Assembly: GCA_905182995.1 (NCBI GenBank)
Contig: CAJJDP010000020.1
Coordinates: 313,453 to 377,452 of the forward strand
Source of the DNA: Paramecium octaurelia
Lineage: Eukaryota; Ciliophora; Oligohymenophorea; Peniculida; Parameciidae
Direction: 5' to 3'
DNA length: 64,000 nt
The notes beneath the pieces were generated by a model, which was not told the origin of the DNA, ran no database searches, and saw only the letters and a list, made by a program, of their open reading frames with translations. Position 1 is the stretch's first letter. Every line of letters begins with the position of its first letter. Position numbers and translations under genes: made by a program. Positions 14,512-26,932 of the stretch are shown piece after piece.

Positions 14512-15008
14512 TTATATAAATATAATAATAATTTAAAACATTTGATTGAAATACTAATAATCAATGGTATTCCGCTCTTCCCTACCTAATTACCCTCCTT
14601 CTATTCATATTTATTACCTAGACTTGTTGTTTCTTAAAAATACATCTGAATGGATAATCAAAATAATGTGATATATGCAGGATTCAAATTTGAATCCTTT
14701 TAGAACTCAAGTCCTTTAAAAATAACCTTTCTTTTATATATCAAATATTAATTTCATTAAAATTAACTTCCATCTTAGTATTTCTTTTAAAATTATAAAA
14801 TTCATATTATTATAATTGTTTAAATTTCCATTTCTTCTTTAAATTTATAAATATAAAGTAAAATTTCTTGAAGTTGGTTCTAAAAATTTGATTTAATTTA
14901 TTAGAAATATATGCATTCACCTTACTTAACTATAAAAATTAACTTTTTAATAATGAATAATATATAAAATAATTAAGATCTGTATTTGTAATTAAATTTA
15001 TATTGAAA
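14512..15008. other. Intergenic region with a 20-base palindrome
   Basis: This 497-base AT-rich gap separates two minus-strand genes. I see no coding potential. It contains a perfect 20-base palindrome at 14679-14698 centred on AAATTT, which is listed separately. The part next to 14511 should hold the promoter of the Gln/Asn-rich protein gene. Confidence 0.45.
14679..14698. repeat. Perfect 20-base palindrome
   Basis: The sequence AGGATTCAAATTTGAATCCT equals its own reverse complement. It lies about 170 bases upstream of the start codon at 14511, in a promoter-like position. It could be a dimeric-protein site or a small hairpin. The low GC content makes AT palindromes common, but this one carries GG/CC at its ends. 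Confidence 0.4.
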
Positions 15009-16978
15009 TCAATATTAGCTTATTTAACTAATATCAAGTTAAACATTTAATTATCTACTTAATGAAGCAGAATTCAATTTATCTCTATTTGAAACTGAAC
15101 TTAAATCATCATTCACTTTAGCTATTATATCTTCATTTTTGGAAAGATTTTCAAACAAATTTACTAAATCATCATCTAAAAAATCAAGTAATTAATGATC
15201 TGTATATGTTTTGTCCTTTTTATTTTTAAGTTTTTTATAACTAGAAAAAGCTTACTCCAATTTAAGTTTCATAGGCATTTCATCTTCAAGCATAAACAAA
15301 TATTATTTTTATTATTCTAAAGCTTTCATTTTATCGGATACGTTTCTATTAAATAAATCAGCTGGAATGATAGGTTTTGGTATACAATTAAATATATTTA
15401 ATTATTCATTTGAGAAAAGTACGTATTTTAGCTTATCAAATTCATAGATTTTACTTATTATTAATGCCACATCTAATTTGTGTTAACATTTTGTTTTTGC
15501 ATATCTAATTTATTATTTAACTTTTCTTTTACAACAAAATGCGACTAACAATATATCAATTATTCCTAAATTTAATTGTTATTTGGATTGCGTTAAATAT
15601 TTCTAAATTTCAGATTAATTTCTTCTATTTGATTGTAATTTATTTGGTTTCTTTCTTTTCTGATTTGAATTGACAACATCATATTATTATTATGAAGGTT
15701 CTTTGTAAATAGTTTAGCTTTTATTTATGTCACTTAATGATTCCTCTTTTATTTCATCTTTAAATAACTAAGACCTCTCATTGATTTCAAATCTAAATAG
15801 TTTATTTACAAGATGAACATTCATCAAAGTTATTACTATAGGAGTGACAAATATCTTAAATAATAGAACCGCAACATTCCAAAATCCTCCTATTTTTCCC
15901 AGAATTGCCTAAATTTTGATATAATTTCTTTAATAAGTAGATTATTTTCCATCCAAATAAATAAAATGGTTTATTAAAAATATATTATTGTAAGTAGAGG
16001 ATTCCTCTCTCCATTAATTTTAAATTAAACCAAAAAATGAATTTCTATTTTCCTAAACAAATCCATCATCAGTAATTATTTGAACTTATTTTAGAGTTTA
16101 ATAGATCGATCTTGATGTTTTTAAGGAGAATGAAGCTTATTGCATGCTTTGGATTTATGAAAAAGGCTATTCAAACTCATTCAATTATAATAAATTATCA
16201 CTTAAATGTATACCATAATATCCTGCTCTTGCTAAATCCTGAATTTCTTCTAAAGGAGCACATTCATTATATGTAGTTGTGTTATGACATATTTGGACCT
16301 ATATTTGAAGATATTAAAACTCCATAGCTTGCAATACACCCTATAACTTCTAAAATATTTATTTTTAATTTCTTACTGGTGGATTCGCTTGCCAAGCCTC
16401 ATTCTGTAAGCATTGAACTGTTCCTAGTTAGAGTTTTCCAAAATACTCTTTTTAGCTATCAGTAACTGCATGATTAACCGTACAAGCTTCGATTGGATAT
16501 TCTTAACATCTAAATAATGTAACAAGTCATACTATTAAATAACTTATGTTGTATTATCTGTTTTATTAAAAACCCTCTGTCTTTTACATGTATTTACAGA
16601 AATGTTAAAATACCTTTTGACATTTTTAAATGGTTAAGTGTTTAATCCTGATAAAGTTACTGCAATTGTAAAATTGTTATTCATCAATGGAATTTCCTAA
16701 GAATATTATATAAAACTTACACTACTTTCTAGAAGTTAAGAATCATATTGGATTACATTTGGGTCACTGCGATTAAATAGCTTTTCAAGTTCAATCCATA
16801 AATACAAAAGACAAAATCCAAAAATTATTAGTGTGGAAAAAGCTCCGAAGCTAGTAGAAAATCTTTCTTTTTTTAATATAGTAAACATAGGCAGTTATCC
16901 AAATATGTCACACTACATCTACAGAGCATTGAAAAAAGCTCTATACGAAGAAATATTTGACTTCTAATATTTTAGCAT
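15009..16978 (-). CDS. Ciliate-specific transmembrane protein (two-TM family)
   Basis: The gene runs from ATG 16978 to TGA 15009-15011 with introns at 16697-16720, 16510-16532 and 16350-16376. The N-terminus has a membrane segment preceded by a family-typical DIFGQLPMF motif (FGAFSTLIIFGFCLLYLW follows). The middle is a probably lumenal or extracellular Cys-containing domain. A second hydrophobic stretch (GKIGGFWNVAVLLFKIFVTP) lies near residue 420. The C-terminal third is Lys/Gln-rich and probably cytosolic. I recognise the arrangement from a large family annotated in Paramecium and Tetrahymena only as putative transmembrane proteins, with no known function. An earlier apparent start at 16888 is internal, since the frame and family pattern extend to 16978. 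Confidence 0.8.
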
Positions 16979-18067
16979 TATTACAAATTAATTGTTATTT
17001 ATCAGAGCTTTAAAAAGAAATAAGTAACAATAAATGATTAAATTATTCAAAAGAACAATAATTATCTAAACTAGATAATCCATAATTAAGTTAAAAAAAA
17101 GATAAACTCTAAAAAATGGGCACGATTCACTCAATTTTCATTCTTTATAGTTTTTAAAGCGTATCTTATTAGAATTAAATCAATTTATTATGTATTATAT
17201 AATTAAAAACGATATAAATAACAATAAAATCCTAAGACCCTTTTGATAAAATTGATTCATGTTTTAGAATACCTTAAATAATAATAAAAATAGTTTTGTC
17301 TGATAACGTATATATGAAAGTTAGATCTTTTTTAATCAACCCCACTATAGGAATCAATTCAGCAATAAACTACTAAGCTTAAAATAATTCTAACATATGA
17401 ATAATATTTAATTATAGTTCAGAATTTGTGTATTTATTTACTCTAATATGTGATTACATTCTTTTTGTTACTAGTTAATAAGAAGTTTATTGTAATTGAG
17501 ATAAATCTAATGTATTATAAATTTTTATAAAAAATTCTATAAATTTCTGGGTTCTGCATATAATTGATATTTGAGAAAAAATTACTTATGATATTTTTGT
17601 TTAAAAAAACCATAACATAAAGAATTTGAAGCTCATAAGAAGATAATGAAATATAGATTTATCGATGCCTAATCATGGAATATTTTATTTAGTATTGATT
17701 AATATTCAATAAATATATCAAAATTAAACTCTTCAGTTAGTATAACAATAAGGAATAGAGCAATTAAATTATGATGATAAAATTCTAAATGGACAATAAA
17801 AGACATTTTATTATTGTAAAAAAAAAATTAAGTGTTTTTAGGATTATATTTTCTACGCTGATTTTAATAATTGAACTTTATAAAGGTGGTAATCTCAAAG
17901 GGATGGCGATAGGGGTGAAAGTTGAGAAGGTGAAATAGTAATATTATGTTATAATTAATAATTATTTTGGGGGTATGTGACAAGATTTAATTGATTTAAT
18001 TTGCTCTAGAAAAAGGAGAAAGAATTGTCATCGTAATCAATAATATCTTTTATTTATCTGTAAACAC
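16979..18067. other. Intergenic region upstream of actin
   Basis: About 1.1 kb of very AT-rich DNA with no frame I can support. Between 17880 and 17940 there is a G-rich, purine-biased patch on the plus strand (for example GGGATGGCGATAGGGGTG) unlike its surroundings, 130-190 bases upstream of the actin start. It may be part of the promoter of that highly expressed gene, but this is inference from composition only. Confidence 0.4.
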
Positions 18068-19248
18068 ATGTCTGAAGAACACCCAGCAGTCGTTATTGAT
18101 AATGGATCAGGTTAATGCAAAGCCGGTATTGCAGGAGATGATGCTCCAAGATGCTGCTTCCCCGCAGTTGTTGGAAGACCCAAACATCAAGGAATTATGG
18201 TTGGTATGGACAGCAAGGAAGCCTACGTCGGTGATGAGGCTTAAGCCAAGAGAGGTGTTTTGGCACTCAAGTACCCAATTGATAATGGTATTGTCAATAA
18301 TTGGGATGGTATAGAATGTGTTTATAAATTTTGTAGATATGGAAAGAATCTGGCATCATGCATTCTTCAATGAATTGAGAGTCACACCAGAAGACCACCC
18401 AGCTCTTTTGACTGAGGCTCCAATGAATCCAAAGGCCAACAGAGAAAAGATGACATAAATCTTATTCGAAACATTCAACGTGCCATCATTCTACGTTGCT
18501 ATTCAAGCTGTGCTCTCACTCTATGCTTCAGGAAGAACAACTGGTATTGTCGTAGATTCTGGAGATGGTGTCTCACACACAGTCCCAATCTATGAAGGTT
18601 ATGCCCTTCCACATGCTGTTCTTAGAATTGACTTGGCAGGAAGAGCCTGCACCCAATATTTGGTTAACATCTTGAATGAATTGGGTGTTTCATTCACATC
18701 ATCAGCTGAAATGGAAATTGTTAGAGACATGAAAGAGAAATTGTGCTACGTTGCTCTTGACTATGAAGAGGAAATGAAGAAATACAAGGAGAGTGCAGCC
18801 AACAACAGACCCTATGAATTACCAGATGGAAACGTTGTTGTCATCTAAAATCAAAGATTCAGATGTCCTGAATTACTCTTCAAACCAAACTTCATTGGTC
18901 TTGAAGTCGCAGGTATCCACGAATTAACATTCAAATCAATTATGAAGTGCGATATTGATGTCAGAAAGGATCTGTATTAATTTAAGTTTATATCTTAGAT
19001 ACGGAAACGTTGTCATGTCTGGAGGTACAACAATGTTCCCAGGAATCCCAGAAAGATTGAGCAAAGAATTAACATCCCTTGCCCCATCATCAATGAAAAT
19101 CAAAGTCGTTGCCCCACCTGAAAGAAAATTCTCAGTCTGGATCGGTGGATCAATCTTATCATCATTGTCAACATTCCAAGCCATGTGGATCACAAGAAGC
19201 GAATACGACGAAAGCGGTCCAACCATAGTTCACAGAAAGTGTTTCTGA
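18068..19248 (+). CDS. Actin
   Basis: Conventional actin, the ATP-binding filament protein used in phagosome traffic and the cortex. ATG 18068 to TGA 19246-19248 with two introns, 18309-18336 (28 nt) and 18974-18998 (25 nt). The protein is about 375 residues, the canonical length. Conserved blocks include VVIDNGSG, the phosphate loop [32 protein letters not shown], and the C-terminus [11 protein letters not shown]. In-frame TAA codons (for example in GSGQCKAG at 18113-18115) show the Gln reassignment. Codon use is visibly more GC-rich than in the neighbours, as expected of a strongly expressed gene. It keeps the usual actin landmarks but is divergent from animal actins, as ciliate actins are. 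Confidence 0.97.
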
Positions 19249-20304
19249 GAGATAAAAATATTAATAATCAATATAAATGTCATTTTATCAATGCTCATCC
19301 TATTTTTTATCTGTTTATTCCATATCCTAATTCAATCCTATTAAAACTTTATATATTCATTTCAATTTATTCTATGCTTCATTAATTTCTATTAAATAAA
19401 TACCAAATCAATTTATTTTACATTTCTTCATCATATTAAGAGATCAAATACAATAACTAAAAGAATCCTCTCAATTATAATATCGATATTATGTAGAATC
19501 ATGCTTAAGTAAATAATACACTTTTATACCCTAAAAATTTTTTCCGTCTTCATTCTTATGTAACTCATAAGTACAGGATTCTGATTAAATTAAGAAGCTC
19601 TCACTTAATAACACAAATTCAATAGTAAGTAATATAAAAAGTAATTAAAAATACATAGTTTTTAAGCTCAAAAAAATCATCAGATTCAAACCTGTTTGTA
19701 TCAGAATCTTCATTCAACTGAGAAACTACTGGCAAAAGATTATTTACTTAGCAAATATTCTATGAAATAAATGATTAGATGATTGTATTAAGTATCTTAA
19801 ACAAATATAGATAGCCAATATTGGTCTAATTACTATACGTTTATGTTTATTATTTATAAAAAAAAATTATGGTTATTTTAACACTGATTATTATAATAAC
19901 CATATTTATTATCGTACGTTATGTCATGGTGTTCATACTATAATTCAATTAATTGAAATCAAGAATTTAATCAAGTAGAATATTTGTATCCTTATACTGT
20001 GAATATCATCTCAATATTTTAACTTATTAAAAATTTAATAATTATTTAATAATTGTTCCTTCTATATAACTATTTATTATTTATTCTCATATAATATATA
20101 AATTTATGATCATGATGATTTTCGATGAGATGCAAAAAAAGTGATTTCATTTTGAAGAAACTCTTAAATTTAATTTTAGTTCTTTAATAACTCTTGGTAT
20201 GAATTTTAAAAATTCAGTTATAACATAAATAGTTATAATTTGAAAATTATTATCTTATAAACTAAAAAGAGGATAGTAAAACTATTAAAAAATATAATCA
20301 ACAA
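19249..20304. other. Actin 3' flank and non-coding DNA, mostly duplicated across the gap
   Basis: No gene is supported here. From 19502 onward the sequence is identical, as far as I can compare it by eye, to that starting at 20834. In the true chromosome this stretch should occur once, between the actin stop and the stop codon of the first paralog of the array. Confidence 0.6.
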
Positions 20305-20617
20305 TCATAAGATGGAATGTAAATTTTGTAAAATTTTTGAAAATCTTGTACAAATATCCTAAAGCCATTCGGAATGTTTTTCTATTATATTGTGAAAATT
20401 TTATCTATCATGAAGGCCGTAGATAAGGGATTGCTGTTAATCAATGTTATCATCAGTTATGATTGAGATGTCCTACGATTTACTTATTTTTACTCTTCTC
20501 TAAAATAGTTCAGTCGAAGGTTCATCATATTATTTTAATTCAGAAAAGAAATCTTAAAATAAAATTTATAAAATCCCCAAAATAGAGAGAATCATAAACT
20601 TACAAAGCATCTTGTGA
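19502..20617. repeat. Left copy of a 1,116-base duplication abutting the gap
   Basis: This segment matches 20834-21949 base for base wherever I compared it, and it ends exactly where the N run starts. The other copy begins exactly where the N run ends. That geometry is the signature of two contigs whose overlapping ends were not merged and were instead joined with a gap. A real tandem duplication is much less likely. Confidence 0.9.
20305..20617 (-). pseudogene. Partial duplicate of the C-terminus of array paralog A (assembly artefact)
   Basis: On the minus strand this reads the last ~100 residues of the same protein found complete at 21637-23225 (ending WLQDICTRFSKILQNLHSIL), and it is truncated by the N run at 20618. 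It is not an independent gene. It exists only because the contig end is represented twice. It should be ignored when counting members of the paralog array. Confidence 0.85.
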
Positions 20618-20833
20618 NNNNNNNNNNNNNNNNNNNNNNNNNNNNNNNNNNNNNNNNNNNNNNNNNNNNNNNNNNNNNNNNNNNNNNNNNNNNNNNNNNN
20701 NNNNNNNNNNNNNNNNNNNNNNNNNNNNNNNNNNNNNNNNNNNNNNNNNNNNNNNNNNNNNNNNNNNNNNNNNNNNNNNNNNNNNNNNNNNNNNNNNNNN
20801 NNNNNNNNNNNNNNNNNNNNNNNNNNNNNNNNN
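20618..20833. other. Assembly gap (216 N)
   Basis: A run of 216 undetermined bases. Identical sequence lies on both sides, so the true gap is probably of negative size: the flanking contigs overlap by 1,116 bases and nothing is missing. Confidence 0.95.
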
Positions 20834-21949
20834 TGCTTAAGTAAATAATACACTTTTATACCCTAAAAATTTTTTCCGTCTTCATTCTTATGTAACTCAT
20901 AAGTACAGGATTCTGATTAAATTAAGAAGCTCTCACTTAATAACACAAATTCAATAGTAAGTAATATAAAAAGTAATTAAAAATACATAGTTTTTAAGCT
21001 CAAAAAAATCATCAGATTCAAACCTGTTTGTATCAGAATCTTCATTCAACTGAGAAACTACTGGCAAAAGATTATTTACTTAGCAAATATTCTATGAAAT
21101 AAATGATTAGATGATTGTATTAAGTATCTTAAACAAATATAGATAGCCAATATTGGTCTAATTACTATACGTTTATGTTTATTATTTATAAAAAAAAATT
21201 ATGGTTATTTTAACACTGATTATTATAATAACCATATTTATTATCGTACGTTATGTCATGGTGTTCATACTATAATTCAATTAATTGAAATCAAGAATTT
21301 AATCAAGTAGAATATTTGTATCCTTATACTGTGAATATCATCTCAATATTTTAACTTATTAAAAATTTAATAATTATTTAATAATTGTTCCTTCTATATA
21401 ACTATTTATTATTTATTCTCATATAATATATAAATTTATGATCATGATGATTTTCGATGAGATGCAAAAAAAGTGATTTCATTTTGAAGAAACTCTTAAA
21501 TTTAATTTTAGTTCTTTAATAACTCTTGGTATGAATTTTAAAAATTCAGTTATAACATAAATAGTTATAATTTGAAAATTATTATCTTATAAACTAAAAA
21601 GAGGATAGTAAAACTATTAAAAAATATAATCAACAATCATAAGATGGAATGTAAATTTTGTAAAATTTTTGAAAATCTTGTACAAATATCCTAAAGCCAT
21701 TCGGAATGTTTTTCTATTATATTGTGAAAATTTTATCTATCATGAAGGCCGTAGATAAGGGATTGCTGTTAATCAATGTTATCATCAGTTATGATTGAGA
21801 TGTCCTACGATTTACTTATTTTTACTCTTCTCTAAAATAGTTCAGTCGAAGGTTCATCATATTATTTTAATTCAGAAAAGAAATCTTAAAATAAAATTTA
21901 TAAAATCCCCAAAATAGAGAGAATCATAAACTTACAAAGCATCTTGTGA
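20834..21949. repeat. Right copy of the 1,116-base duplication
   Basis: It matches 19502-20617 with an offset of 1,332 bases. Unlike the left copy, it runs on into the rest of paralog A without a break, so this copy is the one in its proper gene context. Confidence 0.9.
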
Positions 21950-23225
21950 TTGAGGTATTGATAAACCATTTGATTTGAGCTTTCAATCAAATGCTATGTT
22001 AGCAATCGGAATATGAAATATTCACTTATAATCAATTTTTCTTAATAACTTCCAATTTTAATAGTATTTTTTGTATAGTATTTAGATCTTGTTGCTACAA
22101 ATATAGGAGCTTTATTATTTTGACTTTTAAATAATGATAAAAATAAAGAAGTTTAAATTAATTCTGGAATTTTATCCTTTCTGTAAATTTTTCCATATTT
22201 TTTAAAAATTAACTTGTTAATAAAATGAATTAATGTTATCTATTTTAAATAGAACTGTCACTATTTGGATTAGTCGAATTTTCATTCGATTGTTAAATAA
22301 ATTAATTTGTAGAAAATGATTTAATTAATGGATCAATAATTTGAGATATCCATTTTTTAATTATTAATTTGCAAATTAGTACATTTTAATTGCTTATAGT
22401 TTAAAGGCATTTTGTATACTTCTAACGAATTTATTTCAATTCTTAGATTTTTTGATTTCTTTTTTGCCTTTTTATAATTATAAAATAAATACCTATAATT
22501 TTTTGTCCATCTAATATAAGCTAGGATGAATGAAAAATAGACTTTTTAAGCGAGAAGTGTTTATTCTATATCTCTTTTTTCTGTGAGGAAGTTTATTTTC
22601 TTTGTATGTGGGTTTTTTGTAGCTAGCAGGTATATGTAAATATGAAAATTTCTCTGATTAATTTTACAAATCTACGGAATTTTTCTATTAAATTCTATGC
22701 TTCTTGTATTTCCTAGTTGTCTGCCTATACGAAATAGAGTCAGATTAATTGTCATATCTAGGGGAATATTAATATTCATATGATTCGGCTCTTCTTGTTT
22801 CAAATCCATTTCGAAATTGAGAATCCTAAAATTCTGAGTCTGTTGATCCATTTTATTTTGATTAGGTAACTGGAGGCAGCAAATGATTTTAGCACAATTT
22901 CCAGAGCTTAGATAATTCTTTTTATTATTCGTTAATTTTTTGACTCAAAAATTCATTACGCTGCTTTAAACTTAAATTCTCTATTTCTTGCAATTTTGAC
23001 TTCATGAGTTAGTGTTAAGATTGTCTACACTTTATAATATATTTACTCACTACTTTATGAGAGATAACTGTCAGTTAACACGTCTTTTCCTTGTTAGATT
23101 TGATCTTAAAAGACTGACTAGTTTCTTAGTTTCAAAACATAAGGTTTATTATAAAGAGCATTTTAAGGTCGATTGATTACTGCATTTTTGTCTATAATAT
23201 GCAGATTAAACTGTCCTGGATACAT
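21637..23225 (-). CDS. Tandem paralog A of an unknown ~510-aa protein family
   Basis: First (leftmost) of four tandem paralogs. ATG 23225 to TGA 21637-21639. Introns at 23025-23046 and two inferred further in restore alignment with its siblings. One further frame change of two bases near 22230-22260 could not be explained by a clean intron, so the gene may carry a frameshift or base error. Shared features are a Gln-rich N-terminus, a conserved YFSFILAYIRWTKNYR block, the motif NKAPIFVATR around two-thirds along, and an end of the type W-x4-5-F-x5-6-NLH. There is no signal peptide or clear TM, and I recognise no domain. Start to stop of sibling B is 71 bases. Confidence 0.7.
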
Positions 23226-23296
23226 TAATTAGAGTATAAATTAGATGATGTAATTAAAAAAATTATTAAAAATAAAAATTAAATTACTATATCTAA

Positions 23297-24841
23297 TCAT
23301 ATTTATTAGTGTAGGTTCATAATAATTTTATGGAAAATTTTGCTTATATTTTAAATCCAATCAATCTACTGTTAAAACAGAATTTCAAATTACGATCGAT
23401 CTTACAAACCTAAAATCAGTAATTCATTTTCATCAATTTACTCTTCTAAAATCATTAATGCTTTAAAATTTTCATCTAAAACAATTTTTCTTTAATACAA
23501 CTCAACATTAATTTATTTAACAAATTTAATATCTTCAAAGTAGTCCATGTATAGGATTTAAATAAAACTTGCTATAACAGTAACAAAAAATTTGATAAGC
23601 TTTTCATGGATTCGATTATGATATTTGATATTATTAAATATAATCAACATATTCTGTATGATTAAGCGAAACAATATATATTCTCCAATAATCATCTTTT
23701 CTTATGGACTGGATATTTTAATACTGTTTTTCAAATAAAAATTGGTTCTTTTTGCTACAAATAATGGTGCTTTAGAATTTTAAGATAAAAACAATGACAA
23801 ATACATCAAATTGACAATTAATTTTGGTAAAACATTTATTTAAGTCATTTTTTCAAGTCTAATAAAGTAATCTAATGTTAATTTTAATATCAGTCCTTAT
23901 CTATAAATAATATTATCATGAGAGTTAGGATCATAATCTTAAGTTTGACAATGCTTTAAGAATTCAGGTCTACAGAGCTCAAAGATGAATTCATCAAATA
24001 CATTTTCTACCCATTAATAAAGTTGTAATTTTATTTGATCTTCATTAATTACTAAGATATTCTATTTAGCAAGCTAGAATTTCTCTCTAATTTATTTTAA
24101 TTTTTTTGCTTGTTGTATTCTTTTTACTCTAAAATTTTTGCTCCATCTTACATAAGCAAGTACAACCAAAAAGATTACTTTTAGTTTTGTGAAATATTTC
24201 TTAGGTTTTTAAGGAATTGTTTTTTTATTAATTTTAAACTCATTGTCATTTGAATTATCTTTTATGGTAGTTTAATGTATATCTTTGATAGTATTTTCTG
24301 ATTGTTAATCCATTTTCTCCATTTTCTCTATTTTCTCTATTTTCTCTATTTTATCCAATTGATTTTCTTTTAAATTATTTCTGAAGCTATTTGCCTCAGC
24401 CAATTAATGATGCTATTTTATTTAGGAGATCATTGATTCATTATTTAAGATTTATTAAGCAATTGGGTTTTAGTATTAAGAATTTAATGCTGGTAATTTC
24501 TATTTTGTTACTAGTTTGAAGGTGTTTTCTACATCATACTAGATTTTTTCTACTTATTATTGAAGCATTTGATTCTGGAATTTCAGTTGCCTATTTTAAA
24601 TTTCTAACAATTGATGTCTAAGTAATTCATTCTGAGTATCCATTACTTATTGTAGTTTTTCTTAATATTAAAGTTGTGATTGAGCTAAAAGGCTTTTTCT
24701 TAGATCGCTTTCAAATGAGGATGAATAATGTTCTCTATTACTTTTAATTGAAAGGCTATTGCTTCTAGATGAAATCTAATATCGTTTGTGTAAAGATGAT
24801 CGATTATTCTACCATAAATACTATGGTTTATTAGGATTCAT
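23297..24841 (-). CDS. Tandem paralog B of an unknown ~510-aa protein family
   Basis: A single intron-free frame of 514 residues, ATG 24841 to TGA 23297-23299. The N-terminal ~170 residues are Ser/Gln-rich with a coiled-coil stretch and a short repeated Glu-Lys-Ile/Met unit (KIEKIEKIEKMEKM). Then comes FLVVLAYVRWSKNFRVKR, which resembles a loose IQ or basic helix, a helical middle, the family motif SKAPLFVAKRTNFY, and a C-terminus ending FHKIIMNLHQQI. This member is the cleanest reference copy of the array. Its function is unknown. The lack of targeting signals suggests a cytoplasmic protein. Confidence 0.82.
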
Positions 24842-24898
24842 GTTTGCATCTAATACTTTTTATTATAAAAACAGCATATATATAAATAAATATAATTA

Positions 24899-26437
24899 TC
24901 AAATATTATTTTAAGATGCTAAATTGCTTACACAATTTTCAAATAAAGTTGAAATATCTTAATACCACTTTTAATTTTATTTAATTAAGTTTTCATAAAA
25001 TTCTAATTTATTCAAACCTATGATGATATTCTCATTTTATTCAATAACTTCATCCTCAGTAATATTTAAATCTTAACATTTATTTTTACTTATTTTTAAT
25101 CTTTTCTGAATGATTCTGGAAATGTTTGGTTAATACTATTACATTTCCTTAAACTGATTCATAAAGAGAATTTATATCAAACTGCAAATAGATACAAGCT
25201 AAAATTTAGATTCAGCTAAATGATGATCATTTATGCATACCATCTAGTTTGACTCTAATATTATTTTCTCGATAATAAATGAAAAGAATATGTAATCACA
25301 AATGAGAAGCATTTATTCATTTTTAATTTATTTTTTTCTTATTCTTTTGGCTACGAATAAGCTACCTTTCTTATTGATTTCCAAGATATGGTATTAGGCT
25401 AATGATAAAATTTCTTTGTTGAAATTATGTGCTTTTGTCATCTCAAATAGATTATTAAAAAATAATTACGAAAAATTCATTATCCATTGTTTGCGCTTCT
25501 ATATAAATTTCTTATCATTTGGGTTTTAACTTTATTAAAAGTGTTAAGTAAATCTACTCGATTAAATAGGTTGTAATAAATTTTGGATTAATTTTTTAAA
25601 CCATAGGGTTTTTATTTCTTCAACTTTTTCTTAATTTAAAGCGTCTCCTCGTGTTCTTAGATCTTTTAAATTTTAGATAAATTTGACTTTTTTTTATCTT
25701 AAACGTTTAATTAATCTAAATATAAAAAGACATATGAAGCCCCACGATTTAAATAGATTTTAAGGTAATTATATTTTCTTTTCATACTCTTCCTTTGCCA
25801 ATTGATAAGGTTTGTCGAATCTGCTTTAGAAGAAATGAATATAATTAGGAATTTATCTACCTAATCTACTTTCCATATGAGGTTAAGTATATTATGAGTC
25901 AACAGATATCCTAAAATCTAAGATCTAATTGCAATCAATCATTTTATTATTTGATGTAATAGGGATTTCATCCTCCAATAAGCTAAAATGCTGGTATCTA
26001 TGGTTTTTAATGTTGGAGGTTATTGATCTTTCTCGATTACTGGCTTCATCCTTAAATGTACTATTTATTTGTTTCTAATCCACAGTTGAGTATTAGTTAA
26101 ACTAATAATATGGTTAATTGAAGTTTTTCTGAGGTTTTATTTCTGCAGCATTTGCATATAAAGAATTTCCTTATCCAACAAATAAATCTCTTTCTTTTTT
26201 GATAACTCTTTCTTTGAGAAATTATTTATTTTAAATTTCTTTTTCTATCTGATTAGATTATTACTATAACGATTTTCTTCTTTCTTGTTCCTTTTCAATA
26301 CTTCTTTTCATTATTTCACTTTCGATATATTTAGAAAGTTGAGGTAATTAATTCTTTTGGTTATTTTTAATAGTTTGGCCAGGTTTATACTCCTGCATTG
26401 GATTTCTATTGGTAGGAAATAAAAATGAATGAAACAT
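24899..26437 (-). CDS. Tandem paralog C of an unknown ~510-aa protein family
   Basis: A single intron-free frame of 512 residues, ATG 26437 to TGA 24899-24901. The N-terminal third is disordered and charged (Glu/Lys/Arg/Gln). The conserved core matches A and B, with KKGSLFVAKRIR at the family motif and a C-terminus ending WYQDISTLFENCVSNLASQ. It is more diverged than A is from B. Only 57 bases separate it from B, so any promoter for B is very short. No domain is recognised. Confidence 0.8.
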
Positions 26438-26932
26438 TTTTGCAGATTTAAATATATTTTAATTTTTTTGTGGAACATAATAATATTTTAATTCATTTCT
26501 CACTATAATTAACATAATAAAGAAAGTAAATGGAATAAACTTTTCAGTGTTGCTTATAATTTTATTATTATTTAATTAAAGTTAATTCACTCTAAAAAAA
26601 ATGTATTCTTTTGCTTAAATCAATGATTATTTAATTTGCATAACTTTCATTTCAAAAAAATTACACTACGTTTTTGAAATATCTAATATCATTTATAAAT
26701 TAACTCTGAATGATGCTGGCTCGTTCTATAATTTTAATTTTATTAAAGATTGTATTTGGTTAATTAACATTGTCAATATTTAGTGTAAGTAATCAAATAA
26801 TGTTGCTTTTAGAATTTTAAACAGAAATTAAGATGTGGAAGTAGATTTATAGAGAATTTAATATAAATGAGGAATAGAAAAATGAGAATATAATGTTACC
26901 AATAGGTTGAATAATAAGTAATTGAATAACAA
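26438..26932. other. Intergenic region between paralogs C and D
   Basis: About 495 bases, AT-rich, with no frame resembling the paralog family or any other protein. It is much longer than the 57- and 71-base spacers between the other array members. It could be the remains of a lost copy, but I see no recognisable remnant. Confidence 0.4.

Noticed and set aside
19680..19740. tRNA-like T-arm (AGATTCAAACCTG) downstream of actin
   Set aside because: No acceptor stem, D-arm or anticodon arm could be placed around it.
20566..20853. ORFs running through the N gap
   Set aside because: They consist almost entirely of undetermined residues.
19502..21949. A real tandem duplication or a fifth paralog gene
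   Set aside because: Identical copies ending exactly at the N-run boundaries fit an unmerged contig overlap. The left fragment has no gene body of its own.
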